This document shows positions 1 to 7,957 of a stretch of DNA of 64,000 nucleotides, one piece after another. Each line of letters begins with the position of its first letter. Position 1 is the first letter of the stretch. The DNA comes from JAFAXD01 sp963833605. GTDB lineage: Bacteria; Pseudomonadota; Alphaproteobacteria; Rhizobiales; Xanthobacteraceae. The stretch is from positions 124,001 through 188,000 of the forward strand of contig CAWHYZ010000011.1 of NCBI GenBank assembly GCA_963833605.1, given 5' to 3'. Under the pieces are notes generated by a model. That model ran no database searches. It worked only from the letters and a program-made list of their open reading frames with translations, and was not told the origin of the DNA. The position numbers and the translations under genes are program-made.

Positions 1-55
1 GCTTGCGAGGTCCCGGTCGCCCATGCGACCGGGACCTCTTGCGGGCGATGACACG
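1..55. repeat. Family A palindromic repeat, partial (cut by window edge)
   Basis: Only the right half is present. It reads as a stem of the type GGTCCCGGTCGC / GCGACCGGGACC followed by GCGGGCGATGACAC, the same right end that closes the complete copies further on. It lies just downstream of the decayed minus-strand adaptor gene. Confidence 0.7.
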
Positions 56-65
56 TGGAGAGGTT

Positions 66-1009
66 TTACGTTCCACCTACACTGCCGAAACTGCTCTCCG
101 GCAAATTCCAAGGCCCGAGCAGCGTCCGCCGATCAGGCGGCGCAAGATCGAGGATCGCCGCGCCGCCGTCGTGCGCGAGCGCTTTCGCCACCGCGCGCTC
201 GTATTCATCGAGCTCGTCCGCATACGACGCCGAGCCGGCGCAGCATGCGCCAGCGCAGGCGAAGCTTGATCAGAACTCGTCGAGAATTCCGACATCGGTG
301 TCGGCAGCCCACGCGGACTGCGGCGCGCCGGCCGCGGACCTGCACCAGGCGTTGGAGACAGATTCGAGCACGAGCGCTGCGCCGTTGTCGGCCGGAACCG
401 GATCGAGCGAAAGCATGGTCTGGCCGCCGACATTGCGAAACCGGAACCGGCGCGCGATCGCGGCGCGGCCGGCCACGCTCGACTTCGCGAACTGCCATTG
501 CGGCGGCGACAGCGGCCCGCGCATCGCCCAAAGCGCGCGCGATCCCACAGCGTGCCGTCGATCGGGCGCTGGAAATCCGCCGGCAGCGGATAATCCGCTT
601 GCCCGAAGCTGAATTAGCCAGCGCCGGTCTCGCTCGCCGGCTGGTTGAGCGTGACGCTCGACGATGTCACCGCCGTCACCATTGCGTTTGCGCGCACGCC
701 GGTGCCGAAAGCGCACCAGGTATTGGCCGCAACCGCGGCGATACCGGTGAGCCCAAAGATCACCGCGCTGCCGCCGGGACCGCTGTTGCCGAGCGCGCCT
801 TGTTGCGGGGCGACCGCCGCGGTCATGAAATCGTGCTCGCGCACGAGCGCGACCCAGCCTGCCGGCGGGCGCCGAAAAACGCTTCGCCGGCGCGCTGGGC
901 GAGCGCGAGCATCAGCTGGGCAGTGCCGTCGGGGTTGCCGACGATTGCGGTTGGCGCAGCGACCGGGATTTCGGACGCCCACGTCCTGACAGATGGGAAG
1001 GAGGGACAC
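66..1009 (-). pseudogene. Phage head-tail adaptor/connector-like gene, heavily degraded
   Basis: Pieces of one protein can be read in order on the minus strand if frame is switched repeatedly: a likely GTG start followed by SLLPICQDVG, then ASEIPVAAPTAIVGN, AGWVALVREHDF, FGLTGIAAVAANTW, an in-frame TAA near 612, QADYPLPADFQRPIDGTLW, MRGPLSPPQWQF, LSLDPVPADNGAALVL, SAWAADTDVGILDE, IKLRLRWRMLRRLG, SYADELDEYERAV, ILDLAPP, and a TAA at 66-68. I count about five frame changes (near 985, 870, 525, 280 and 220) and one nonsense codon. The order of conserved pieces (CQDV start, LPADF-IDGT, RGP-SP-QW, Y/S-NAWC, D-LLDE, LRWR, DEYER) is what I recall for adaptor proteins encoded after the capsid in podophage-like prophages. 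It cannot make an intact protein of about 310 residues as read. Confidence 0.7.
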
Positions 1010-1110
1010 GGGGAGAAGATCACAATCGCGTTGTGCGCGGATTCGCTCGGGAGAAGGTCGGTCGGATCGCAACAACGCGCAATGCGCCGTAATGATCCGC
1101 CTGGGCCTGC

Positions 1111-1262
1111 GGCGTCACCGCCCGCGAGGGTCTCGTCGCGATTACGCGACGAGACCCGAAAGCGGGGATCCAGTACTCCGTGCACAACCGGATTTGCTGT
1201 GGAGTACTGGGTCACCCGCTTTCGGGGTGCCCGTTGGGCACCCCTTGCGGGTGATGACACTT
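1111..1262. repeat. Family A palindromic repeat, complete copy
   Basis: Two nested hairpins: the left one is built on CCCGCGAGGGTCTCGTCGCG with its complement and ends in ATCCAGTACTC; the right one starts GAGTACTGGGTC, contains GGGTGCCC / GGGCACCCC, and ends GCGGGTGATGACAC. The CAGTACT / AGTACTG pair in the middle and the flanking GTCA...TGAC arms are shared by all copies in this window. Confidence 0.8.
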
Positions 1263-1322
1263 GGGGAGGGGTTGGTCGGATCGCAGCTACGCCCCCGCCG
1301 CACGTGTGGGGTGGTCGCGTCA

Positions 1323-2123
1323 TCACTCCAAGGGCGCAACTTGGGGCGCGGTTTCGCGATCGTCAGCGGCGGCAGCTGGCGGCGTGCTCAAAACCGGCAG
1401 CGCCCGCCTGCGTCCCGCCACACGCATCGAGGAGAAATCGTCGAGCGCGGAGATCGGGCGCAGCACCGGCAGCGCGGGTGTCGTTGCGTTGGGAGACTTC
1501 GCTACGTCTGCAACAGCAACGGCGGTTGCGGACGCAGCCGCGATCTCCTTCGCCTGCAGCGCGACCTGCATCACGGTGAGGCGATCGTTGAGCGCCGCGA
1601 TCTCCCGGTTCAGGCGATCGAGTTCGGCTTCCTTCTTGGCGTTGTCGTCGGCGAGGCGCTCGACCTCGGCGGCGTTCGCGGCGTCGTCCAGGAAGGCCCT
1701 GGCCAGTTCGCGCAGGTGGCGCCCGCCGAGGCCGACCCGTTGGATCGCCTGATCATCCATGGCGGCGACGTGTTCGACGCTCGCGCAGCCGAGCGCCTTG
1801 AGCTCGAGCACCTGGCCGCGCTTCAGCCGCGGCCATTCCTCGAGCGGCGTGCCGTCGGCGGCGAGTTCGATCCCGGCCTTGAAGGCCGCGTATTCCTTCG
1901 GCCATTTCTCGCGGTGCGCCGGTGTGACGCGCTGCACCGGCCGGGTGTAGGGATTGCCGGGCATGATGATCTCGACGCGTTCCTCATCGTGGAAGATCGG
2001 GCGGCCGGCTTTAACTCACGCGGCCTGGTCCTGCACGCTCTCCACGAAGAAGCGCGGGTAGTTGCGCGCGGTGCCGGGTTCGAACGAGTTGGTGCGCGTG
2101 AACGCGCCGTTGGCGATTGACAT
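1323..2123 (-). pseudogene. Phage particle-associated protein with coiled coil, interrupted by TGA
   Basis: From ATG at 2123 the frame encodes MSIANGAFTRTNSFEPG and 19 more residues and then meets a TGA at 2016-2018. The same frame continues straight on with KAGRPIFHDEERVEIIMPGN, EKWPKEYAAFKAG and GTPLEEWPRL, then a long Ala/Glu/Leu-rich predicted coiled coil (residues roughly 130-190 counting through the stop) and a low-complexity tail. Prophage relatives that I recall run uninterrupted from the TRTNSFEPG start to the WPKEYEAF block, so the TGA is best read as a nonsense mutation. Reinitiation at ATG 1964 could still make the 213-residue C-terminal part. It lies between other capsid-region genes of the prophage. 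Confidence 0.65.
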
Positions 2124-2135
2124 CTGGTGCTCCTT

Positions 2136-2963
2136 CTATGCGCTGAGAATGGTGTGCCACTGGCCGGCGGTGGTGCAGAAGAACTCGGCCGTCTTGCCCG
2201 CCGCGACCGCGAATGCCGCATTGGCCGCAAGCGCGTTGATCTTGTCGCCGCTCGCCGGAAACACGTTCATGGAATTCGCCGGCGCGGCGTTGACGACGGT
2301 GATGTTCATGCCGGTCACCGACGGCGGCAGCAGCACGCTGTCGTTCGGGGCCGCCACCGTCGTCACGCGGTTCTGCATGGCGGTGAGCAGCGTCGCGGCG
2401 CCCTGCCCGCCGCCGGCCCGCGCGATCAGGTTATCGACCGAGCTGAAGGTCTGATACGATCCGGTCGCCGTGTTGGCGTAGCCGGTCGCGAGCCCCTCGG
2501 TGTACCAGGCACCCGCGCCGGTGCAGGTATAGATCACCACCGAATTCGCCATCTGCGAAACGCCGCTGCCGGCCGCCACGTCGTTGATGGTATCCGTGCC
2601 GGCGCCGAAAACCTGCATCGGGTTGGCGCCGCGATTGATCACGACCAGTTCGAGCCCGGGCAGCGAAGCCGGCAGCACCACGCTGTCGCCGGGCGCGACG
2701 ACGGTCGTGACGCGGCTGGTCTGCGCTGTGAGCCTGGTGGCGTTGGCCTGGCCGCCGCCGGGATTGGCGACGATATTGTCCTGCGCGGTTTCCTGGATGA
2801 GGTTCGGCGCCGTCCGGCTCGGATCGGCGAGCGGCGCGACCTGGGTTTCGAGCTCGTTGACGAGATGGGGATGAAGCCCGAGGCGAATGAGGTTGTCCTT
2901 GCGGGGGAGAATCGATGGTGTTGTTCCTGAAAGCCTGTGTTGGAAGCGACCGCCGCCCCCCAC
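2136..2963 (-). CDS. Phage structural protein with two internal repeats
   Basis: Open frame of 275 residues. After PRKDNLIRLGLHPHLVNELE it has two copies of a block of about 80 residues: RVTTVVAPGDSVVLPASLPG ... MQVFGAGTDTIN and RVTTVAAPNDSVLLPPSVTG ... MNVFPASGDKIN. The repeat pattern suggests a beta-rich decoration or fibre-like protein. It is encoded between the capsid-proximal genes and the coiled-coil gene, same strand. The first 20 or so residues come from the family A repeat edge; no convincing ATG/RBS precedes the PRKDN block, so the original start may have been lost and the GTG at 2963 is only the longest possibility. Confidence 0.55.
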   Translation of the reverse strand: MGGGGRFQHRLSGTTPSILPRKDNLIRLGLHPHLVNELETQVAPLADPSRTAPNLIQETAQDNIVANPGGGQANATRLTAQTSRVTTVVAPGDSVVLPASLPGLELVVINRGANPMQVFGAGTDTINDVAAGSGVSQMANSVVIYTCTGAGAWYTEGLATGYANTATGSYQTFSSVDNLIARAGGGQGAATLLTAMQNRVTTVAAPNDSVLLPPSVTGMNITVVNAAPANSMNVFPASGDKINALAANAAFAVAAGKTAEFFCTTAGQWHTILSA

Positions 2964-3122
2964 GTGTCATCGTCCGCGAGGGAGCCCATCGCGCTTGCGC
3001 GATGGGAGCCCGAAAGCGGACGACCCAGTACTCCGTGCGCGATCGGTTCGCTGCGGCGTACTGGATCCCCGCTTTCGGCTCCGTCGCGTTCGCGACGGAG
3101 CCTCGCGGGGATGACACCCGGG
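2960..3122. repeat. Family A palindromic repeat, complete copy
   Basis: Begins CACGTGTCATCGTCCGCGAG, has the stem GCCCATCGCGC / GCGCGATGGGAGC, the central CAGTACTC, a second stem GGCTCCGTCGCG / CGCGACGGAGCC and closes CGGGGATGACAC. Nearly identical to the copy at 3757-3924. It separates two minus-strand prophage genes. Confidence 0.85.
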
Positions 3123-3139
3123 GGAAAGGTGTGCCGGCG

Positions 3140-3718
3140 CTACACGACCTGGCCCTGGGCGAACGGCCGGTCGATGGCGAGCACGATGAAGTTGCCGGGC
3201 GGCGTGCCGTTGTTGGTCACGCTCTGGGCGTTCATCACCTGGTCTGCCGTTGGCCTGGGCGGTCGTCACCGGGTCGGAGCCGGCGAGATAGACCGGCGCG
3301 GGCGCGCCTGCCGCCGTGCCGTTGGTTGCGACCACCGCCTGACCGCCGATCTGAAACCAGCCAAAGGCCGTGACCGGCGAGCCGGCCGGGAACGCCGACA
3401 TGGCGACGGCAAGCGGCTTGTTGCTGTTGGCCGCCGATGGCGCGAGCGCGGCCTGGTACTGCGACTGGCTCGCCGCGTTGCCGGCGACGGCGCCGTACCC
3501 GCCGAACGTCACCAGCGAGCCGACGACCTGGCCGGACACCATCTGCAGATAGATGAACTCGCCTTCGCCGTAGACGGGATCATAGGCTTTGACGATGGTG
3601 CCGAGCGGATGTTCCTGGTTGAAGAACGGCGACTGCCCGCTTTGCAGCGTTGCGTTCGGCACGTTGGCGATCGCGATCGGCTGAATGCCGATGCGGTTCT
3701 CGACGGGAGTGTAGGGCA
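3140..3718 (-). pseudogene. Phage head-region protein, 3' frameshift
   Basis: ATG at 3718 opens MPYTPVENRIGIQPIAI and reads through HPLGTIVKAYDPVYGEGEFI and a Ala/Gln-rich centre to TTAQANG. The natural C-terminus, QVMNAQSVTNNGTPPGNFIV then RPFAQGQVV and TAG at 3140-3142, lies in a neighbouring frame, so a frameshift sits near 3245. The predicted intact product is about 192 residues. It directly follows the major capsid gene (separated by a family A repeat), which suggests a small head or decoration protein. I know no specific function for it. Confidence 0.6.
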
Positions 3719-3756
3719 TGGGTGGTTGATCCTTGTTGTTTGGGCAAAAGAACCCC

Positions 3757-3924
3757 CAGGGTGTCATCGTCCGCGAGGGAGCCCATCGCGCTTGCGCGAT
3801 GGGAGCCCGCAAGCGGACGACCCAGTACTCCGCGCACGACCTGTTCGCTGCGGCGTACTGGATCCCCGCTTTCGGCTCCGTCGCATTCGCGACGGAGCCT
3901 CGCGGGGATGACATTGGGGAGGGG
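3757..3924. repeat. Family A palindromic repeat, complete copy
   Basis: Almost base-for-base the same as the copy at 2960-3122 (GTCATCGTCCGCGAGGGAGC ... GGGGATGACATTGGGG). It lies between the capsid gene and the gene downstream of it, where a phage operon would normally have only a short gap. Confidence 0.85.
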
Positions 3925-3938
3925 TGTGGAAGAGGGGT

Positions 3939-4957
3939 CTACGCCGTGATCACCGCCTGCAGCTCGCGGTTCGACATGGTCATGTTGCCGGCCCAGGCGA
4001 TGAGCTTCACCATCGCATCCTGGTTGATGCTGAAGCGGTCCGGCTCGATCGGCACCATGTCGCGCTCCTTGTGGGGGCGCAGGAAGATGTAGTTGGTGTT
4101 GAGCAGGTACATGTGCGAGGCGGGCGCGCCGGCGCCGCTCGACCAGGAACCGCCGGCGCCGGGCATCGCCATGTTGCCGGCCGCATTGCCCTGGAAGCCG
4201 CCGTCGAGCACCAGGTCGGCGTCCATGAACTTGAGCGAGGCGAAGCCGGCCATGCCGCTGCCGTCTTCGGTGATGCGCCGGATCGCCTGCAGGCTCTCCC
4301 AGTAGTAGCGGAAGTAGATGTTGTCGGCGAGGATCAGGTTGTGGTGGTCGGCCTGGCGCGCCTGGCCGAGCCGGGCCCGGTTCATCATGGTCTGGATCGT
4401 CGCGGGACCCGGAATGAGGCCCGCGGACGCAAAGCTCTGCACCTGGTTCTGCCAGAACGGCCACGCCGCGCTGTCGATGCCGCCGACGGTACCGGAGTTG
4501 TTGATGTCGGCGATCAGCAATTGCAGGCCGCCGATCTGCTTGCCGCCGTCAGCGGTTCCGTTCGAGTAGCAGTCGTTGGAGATGTTGTTCTGCATGGTGC
4601 GCTCGGCATTGCCGATGCGCGATTCCAGGAGATCGATCATCTTCTCCTTGCCGGCGTTCTGCAGCATTTCGAGGCCCGAAATGCTGACCGCAACGGCGGC
4701 CTGGGCGATCGGATACTGGGCGGCGCTGAACACGTCGGAGGGCGCGACGTTGATGACGTTGCTTGTAGGTGCCCGTTTTCCGAGTACTCCATTTCCTGCA
4801 CGATGGCCTGGCCGCCGTCGAACGGCTTGACCTTGTTCTTCTGCGACAGGCGGCGCAGCAGCGCGTTGTTCTTGCTGACGTTGTCGGCAAGCTTGCGCGA
4901 GCGGTTGTAGAGCGTGGTGGTGGTGATTTCCGCCCAATTGGTGTTGGGGACAGGCAT
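3939..4957 (-). pseudogene. Phage major capsid protein, frameshifted
   Basis: ATG 4957 starts MPVPNTNWAEITTTTLYNRS and reads KLADNVSKNNALLRRL, KPFDGGQAIVQEMEYSENG; near 4770 the frame is lost. The body resumes in another frame as NVINVAPSDVFSAAQYPIAQ, SISGLEMLQNAGKEKMIDLL, ESRIGNAERTMQNN, GTADGGKQIGGLQ, GTVGGIDSAAWPFW, ADNIYFRYYWESLQAI and ends MSNRELQAVITA. The block order matches the major capsid family of BPP-1/F116-like podophages (D-L-L-E-S-R motif, tryptophan-rich GGID-W-W block). Besides the frameshift about six residues seem missing after the SENG block, so this is more than a single-base slip. Total expected length is about 340 residues, normal for the family. Confidence 0.75.
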
Positions 4958-4997
4958 CTTGGTCTCCGATTAGTACTGTTTGTTTGGTGATGAATGC

Positions 4998-5168
4998 CCC
5001 CGCGGCGTCATCATCACCCGCGAGGGGTCCCATCGCGCAGCGCGCGATGGGGCGCCCCGTATGCGGGTGATCCAGTAATCACGAACGCTGCGGGTTACTG
5101 GGTCGCCCGCTTTCGGGGCACCCCATCGCGCAAGGCGCGATGGGGACCCCTCGCGGGCAATGACACGG
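4998..5168. repeat. Family A palindromic repeat, complete copy
   Basis: GTCATCATCACCCGCGAGG opens it; stems CCCATCGCGC / GCGCGATGGGGC and GCCCCATCGCGC / GCGATGGGGACC follow, around a central CAGTAATC ... GGTTACTGGG; it closes CGGGCAATGACAC. It separates the capsid and scaffold genes. Confidence 0.85.
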
Positions 5169-5234
5169 GGAGAGGTAGTCGCGATACCCCTGATCAACGC
5201 CTACGGGACGAAGCCCCGCCATGTCGAACGAGAG

Positions 5235-6429
5235 TCAATTACCATCGTCGAACTGCGCGAGAATCTCCTCGCGAAGCGATCGGGCAGATGGTTTGCCCGG
5301 CGGCGGCTGGCCGGGGCCTGGAGCTCCGGTGACGCTCGAGCCTGCCTTCTTCGCTGCTGCCGCCTTCGCCCTGGCCTCGTCCTTCTGTCGCTGCTGTGCT
5401 GATTGCGCTTCGGCAATGCGCAGGGCCTGGTAGGTCGAGGGGTTTGCCCGGACGGCCTTTTCATAGAGTTCCTGTAACGGCGGGACGGCCTGCCCCCTGG
5501 CCTGCGCGATGAGGGCGAGCTGGACCATGTCCTCCTCGACCTCCGCCGCGTAGGGGTGGAGCAGATTGCCATCACGGTCGGTGGCACTCCTGAAATTCTC
5601 GATGTCGGTTGCGCGCTGCGCCCGCGCCGCGTCGGCGGCGGCTCTCGCCGCCTGCGCGCGGGCGCGGTCCTCGGCGGCGAGGCGCTCCTTGATGCGCGGA
5701 TGTCCGCCAGCGCAGCTTCGATGCGCGCCGGCAAGGGGAGCGCCGGCCCAGGAGCGCCCGGCGCCGGCGACGTTGTTTGTTGGCCGCCGGGGGACGCCGG
5801 CCCGGAGAACCCGAACGCCGCCGCGATCTGCGCCGGATCGATGGCATAGCCCTGGGCGATACCCCTGATGACGTTGACGCCATCGCCCTGCCCCAGCCGG
5901 CGCTCGATGTCGGCCCAATATTCGATCACCTCGCGCGAGGAGATCCCGCGCTCCTTCATGAATGCGCGATGCGGTGCGAACAATTGATCGACCGGTTCGT
6001 ACTCGCGCCGAAACTCGGCGATCGCCTGGGTCTTGCGGGTATGGTCGGCCTCCATCGCCTTGTGGCGATCGAGCAGGAATTTCTGCGCCGGTTCGGGAAG
6101 GGTATTGAAGATCTCCTTGTCGGAGGTCTTCCAGTTGGCGGGCGGCACAAGCGCGGCGGATCTGTCGGGTTCGGACGACTCCGTGGCGGGCTCGGGATTG
6201 TTGTTGTTCCCGCTGTTGCCGTCTTTCGGTTTCCCGCTGTCCTGTGGCCCGGTTGGCGCGCCAGCGCCCTCCGGGGTCTCGCTCGCGACCGATTCCTGTT
6301 CCCGGATCTCCACCGGATCAGGTGGTTGATCTGATCCGGTGCCCCGCTCGCGTCGAACGCCGCAACGACGGCCGCACGAATCTCTTCACCGCCGGGGCGC
6401 TCGCTCCCGGCCTGTTTCTGCTCAGTCAT
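5235..6429 (-). pseudogene. Phage scaffold-like protein, two frameshifts
   Basis: ATG 6429 begins MTEQKQAGSERPGGEEIRAA and reads to APDQINHL; near 6315 the frame changes to VEIREQESVASETPEGAGAP, then NWKTSDKEIFNTLPEPAQKF, FMKERGISSREVIEYW and AIDPAQIAAAFGF. Near 5697 it changes again to IKERLAAEDRARAQAARAAA and runs through ATDIENFRSATDRDGNLLHP, SARSLREEILAQFDDGN and a stop at 5235. Acidic, Ala/Gln/Pro-rich, helical composition, position just upstream of the capsid gene and the C-terminal S-L-R-E-E-I block are typical of podophage scaffolding proteins. Its ATG overlaps the TGA of the preceding gene (ATGA), so the original operon was translationally coupled. Confidence 0.65.
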
Positions 6430-6884
6430 GATTGCTCCGATGTTCTACAATTCGTTTGGATGATGATGGGTTTCGCTTCGCTCAACCCATCCTGCGAACC
6501 GGCGCAATGCCCGGCGCAGGATGGTTGAGGTGCATCGCGCCGAAAACCTGTCGAATCCGGTCTACGGGATCGCTGTTCCATGGCGCGGCGAATGTCGGCG
6601 ATGCGGTCGCGCTTGCTCAATGGCTCGCGTCGCGGCGGCATATAATCGTTGCCGACTTCGACATATCCGTTGCGGCGCAGGAACTCGCGATGCTGCCGCC
6701 GGCCGGCGATCAGCGCGCGCCTGCCGGTCGCGATGTCGGCTGCAGCCGAACGATAGGGCGCGATGTCGCGAATGATCTGCGGACCGCGCTTGAAGGCCAT
6801 GTACCTGGCTTCGCGTTTCGATACGATCCGGCCGTCACACATCACGTAGGTTTTACGACTCGTCATGTTGTCTCGCTCCGTCAC
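6426..6884 (-). CDS. Small phage head-region protein with repeat-derived C-terminus
   Basis: GTG at 6884 overlaps the TGA of the previous gene (GTGA); ATG at 6866, preceded by GGAGCGAGAC, is the alternative start. The core reads MTSRKTYVMCDGRIVSKRE, GPQIIRDIAPYRSAAADI, REFLRRNGYVEVGNDYMPPR and IADIRRAMEQ, a basic protein of about 100 residues seen next to scaffold genes in related prophages. The last 40 residues are encoded by a family C palindromic repeat that has entered the 3' end in frame, so the original C-terminus is lost, but the stop still overlaps the scaffold ATG. Function unknown. Confidence 0.6.
   Translation of the reverse strand: MTERDNMTSRKTYVMCDGRIVSKREARYMAFKRGPQIIRDIAPYRSAAADIATGRRALIAGRRQHREFLRRNGYVEVGNDYMPPRREPLSKRDRIADIRRAMEQRSRRPDSTGFRRDAPQPSCAGHCAGSQDGLSEAKPIIIQTNCRTSEQS
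6460..6550. repeat. Family C palindromic repeat inside a coding region
   Basis: GATGGGTTTCGCTTCGCTC, AACCCATCCTGC, then GCAGGATGGTTGAGG and CGCGCCGAAA: the same inverted unit as at 25.4 kb and 26.6-26.8 kb, here diverged. It forms the 3' end of the small head-region gene. Confidence 0.65.
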
Positions 6885-7108
6885 AGAACTTCACCAGCCG
6901 CGTCGTCGGGCGGGCTTTGCGTCGCGGCCAGCAGTACATTCGCCAGATGGGCGCGGCGCGCGTCCCTGTTGGCACCATGGGCTTCGAGCTGCGCCAACGG
7001 CACCTGCACGGTCCAGCGTTGGCCGTTGCGCGCGAGCGTGTAGGCGCAGGTGTCCGTTGCGGGATCGTACGCGGTGGCGACGATCTCGCTGTCGAGATTG
7101 AGCGTCAT
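6881..7108 (-). CDS. Small phage protein of unknown function
   Basis: 75 residues: MTLNLDSEIVATAYDPATDT, CAYTLARNGQRWTVQVPLAQ, LEAHGANRDARRAHLANVL. It is compact, soluble and intact, with codon use like its neighbours, and its TGA overlaps the GTG of the next gene. A hairpin with a T-run lies about 20 bases upstream of its ATG, so it probably opened a transcription unit. No family recognised. Confidence 0.6.
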   Translation of the reverse strand: MTLNLDSEIVATAYDPATDTCAYTLARNGQRWTVQVPLAQLEAHGANRDARRAHLANVLLAATQSPPDDAAGEVL

Positions 7109-7128
7109 TGGATTTGCAAGGTCCCAGA

Positions 7129-7158
7129 AAAAAAGCGCCTCGGCGGAGCCGAGGCGCA
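7129..7158 (-). terminator. Hairpin with T-run on minus strand, leader of the small-gene operon
   Basis: A perfect 10-bp stem GCGCCTCGGC / GCCGAGGCGC with a 3-base loop, followed on the minus strand by seven T residues. It has the form of an intrinsic terminator, but it sits immediately upstream of the start of the gene at 7108, not after a gene. The same GCGCC-TCG stem with a T-rich tail recurs upstream of the prophage genes at 9970 and 17489, so it may act as an attenuator. Confidence 0.7.
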
Positions 7159-7221
7159 GGTGTGCCTACGCGTAACAAATCTGCACTTGATTTAGCCAGG
7201 CCATTGCGGTCACTTACGCCC

Positions 7222-7722
7222 ATGTTCGAAGCGCACAGGCGTCATTGGGAAAAGAACAAATACCGGATTGCTGCCGCGGGCGGCACGCTGCTGTTCCTGA
7301 TCGGCCTGTGGCAATTTTCGGCGGCGGCCCGTAAGGAAGTGCAGCTGCAGTTGTGCGTCGAAGCCAGTGGAACGAGTGCGACGTTGGCGGAAGACAAGGC
7401 CGCGAATGTCGATCTCAAGAACAATCCCAGAGCCGCCGAATTCAAGGATCTGTCCTCCGGAAAGAGGGGCGTCATCGAAGACCGCTGCGTCGTCGGCGCG
7501 ATCGAGATATTTAAGAGCAGGGTCTTGCTTGATGATCCCACCATCCCGGAAACGCCGGAACGATTGGCCCTCACCGTTGCTTTCGCCTGCCGCCGCATGC
7601 TGACCAAGGGTTGGAACATCGGTGAGATCGACATCTACCATTTGCAAAAGCCTCCTGTGAATTTCACCGAGGTCGATGAATTCAAGAGCACGATGCAGCA
7701 GATTCCCGATTGCAAGGATTGA
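7222..7722 (+). CDS. One-TM protein of unknown function inside the prophage
   Basis: ATG at 7222 gives 166 residues. MFEAHRRHWEKNKYRIAAAG is a short cytoplasmic stretch, followed by a transmembrane segment (about residues 17-35, GGTLLFLIGLWQFSAAA) and a soluble domain with two or three cysteines (CVEASG, DRCVVGAIEIF, FACRRMLTKGW, QIPDCKD). It runs opposite to the phage genes and occupies the place between terL and the head genes where a portal gene would be expected, so it is either a lysogenic conversion gene or a chromosomal insertion. No family recognised. Confidence 0.6.
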   Translation: MFEAHRRHWEKNKYRIAAAGGTLLFLIGLWQFSAAARKEVQLQLCVEASGTSATLAEDKAANVDLKNNPRAAEFKDLSSGKRGVIEDRCVVGAIEIFKSRVLLDDPTIPETPERLALTVAFACRRMLTKGWNIGEIDIYHLQKPPVNFTEVDEFKSTMQQIPDCKD

Positions 7723-7726
7723 AGCA

Positions 7727-7925
7727 TCAGGGCAGGTTTCGCTCATTTGGAATCGAAGCCTTTCAACTCGTCATCGCCGGGCTTGTCGGGGTCCCCGCGC
7801 GCCTGGCGCGCGGGGTGCCCCGTCCCGGCGATCTCGTTTAGGAACGCACAGCGCTTCCATAAGCGGGATGCGCGGGACTGATCCCCCGATCAAGTCGGGG
7901 GACGCGCATGACGACCGAGGAGAGT
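7727..7925. repeat. Family D long palindromic repeat
   Basis: Starts with a conserved leader (GTTTCGCTCATTTGGAATCG AAGCC) followed by GTCATCGCCGGGCTTGTC, the stem CCCCGCGCGCC / GGCGCGCGGGG, GGGTGCCCCGTCCCGGCG, and a second hairpin GCGCGGGACTGATCCCCCGA ... GGGGGACGCGCATGAC. A second copy with the same leader lies at 18548-18735. Confidence 0.8.
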
Positions 7926-7957
7926 GAGATCGCCCTGTACGCATCCGATGCCCCCGC

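Noticed and set aside
870..880. Programmed -1 frameshift (GTTTTTC) in the adaptor gene
   Set aside because: The heptamer is a poor slippery site, and the same gene has several other lesions, so random decay is the simpler reading.
23..2930. Long plus-strand open frames opposite the phage genes
   Set aside because: Arg/Ala/Pro-rich shadow frames of GC-rich DNA; the minus strand carries the recognisable phage protein blocks.
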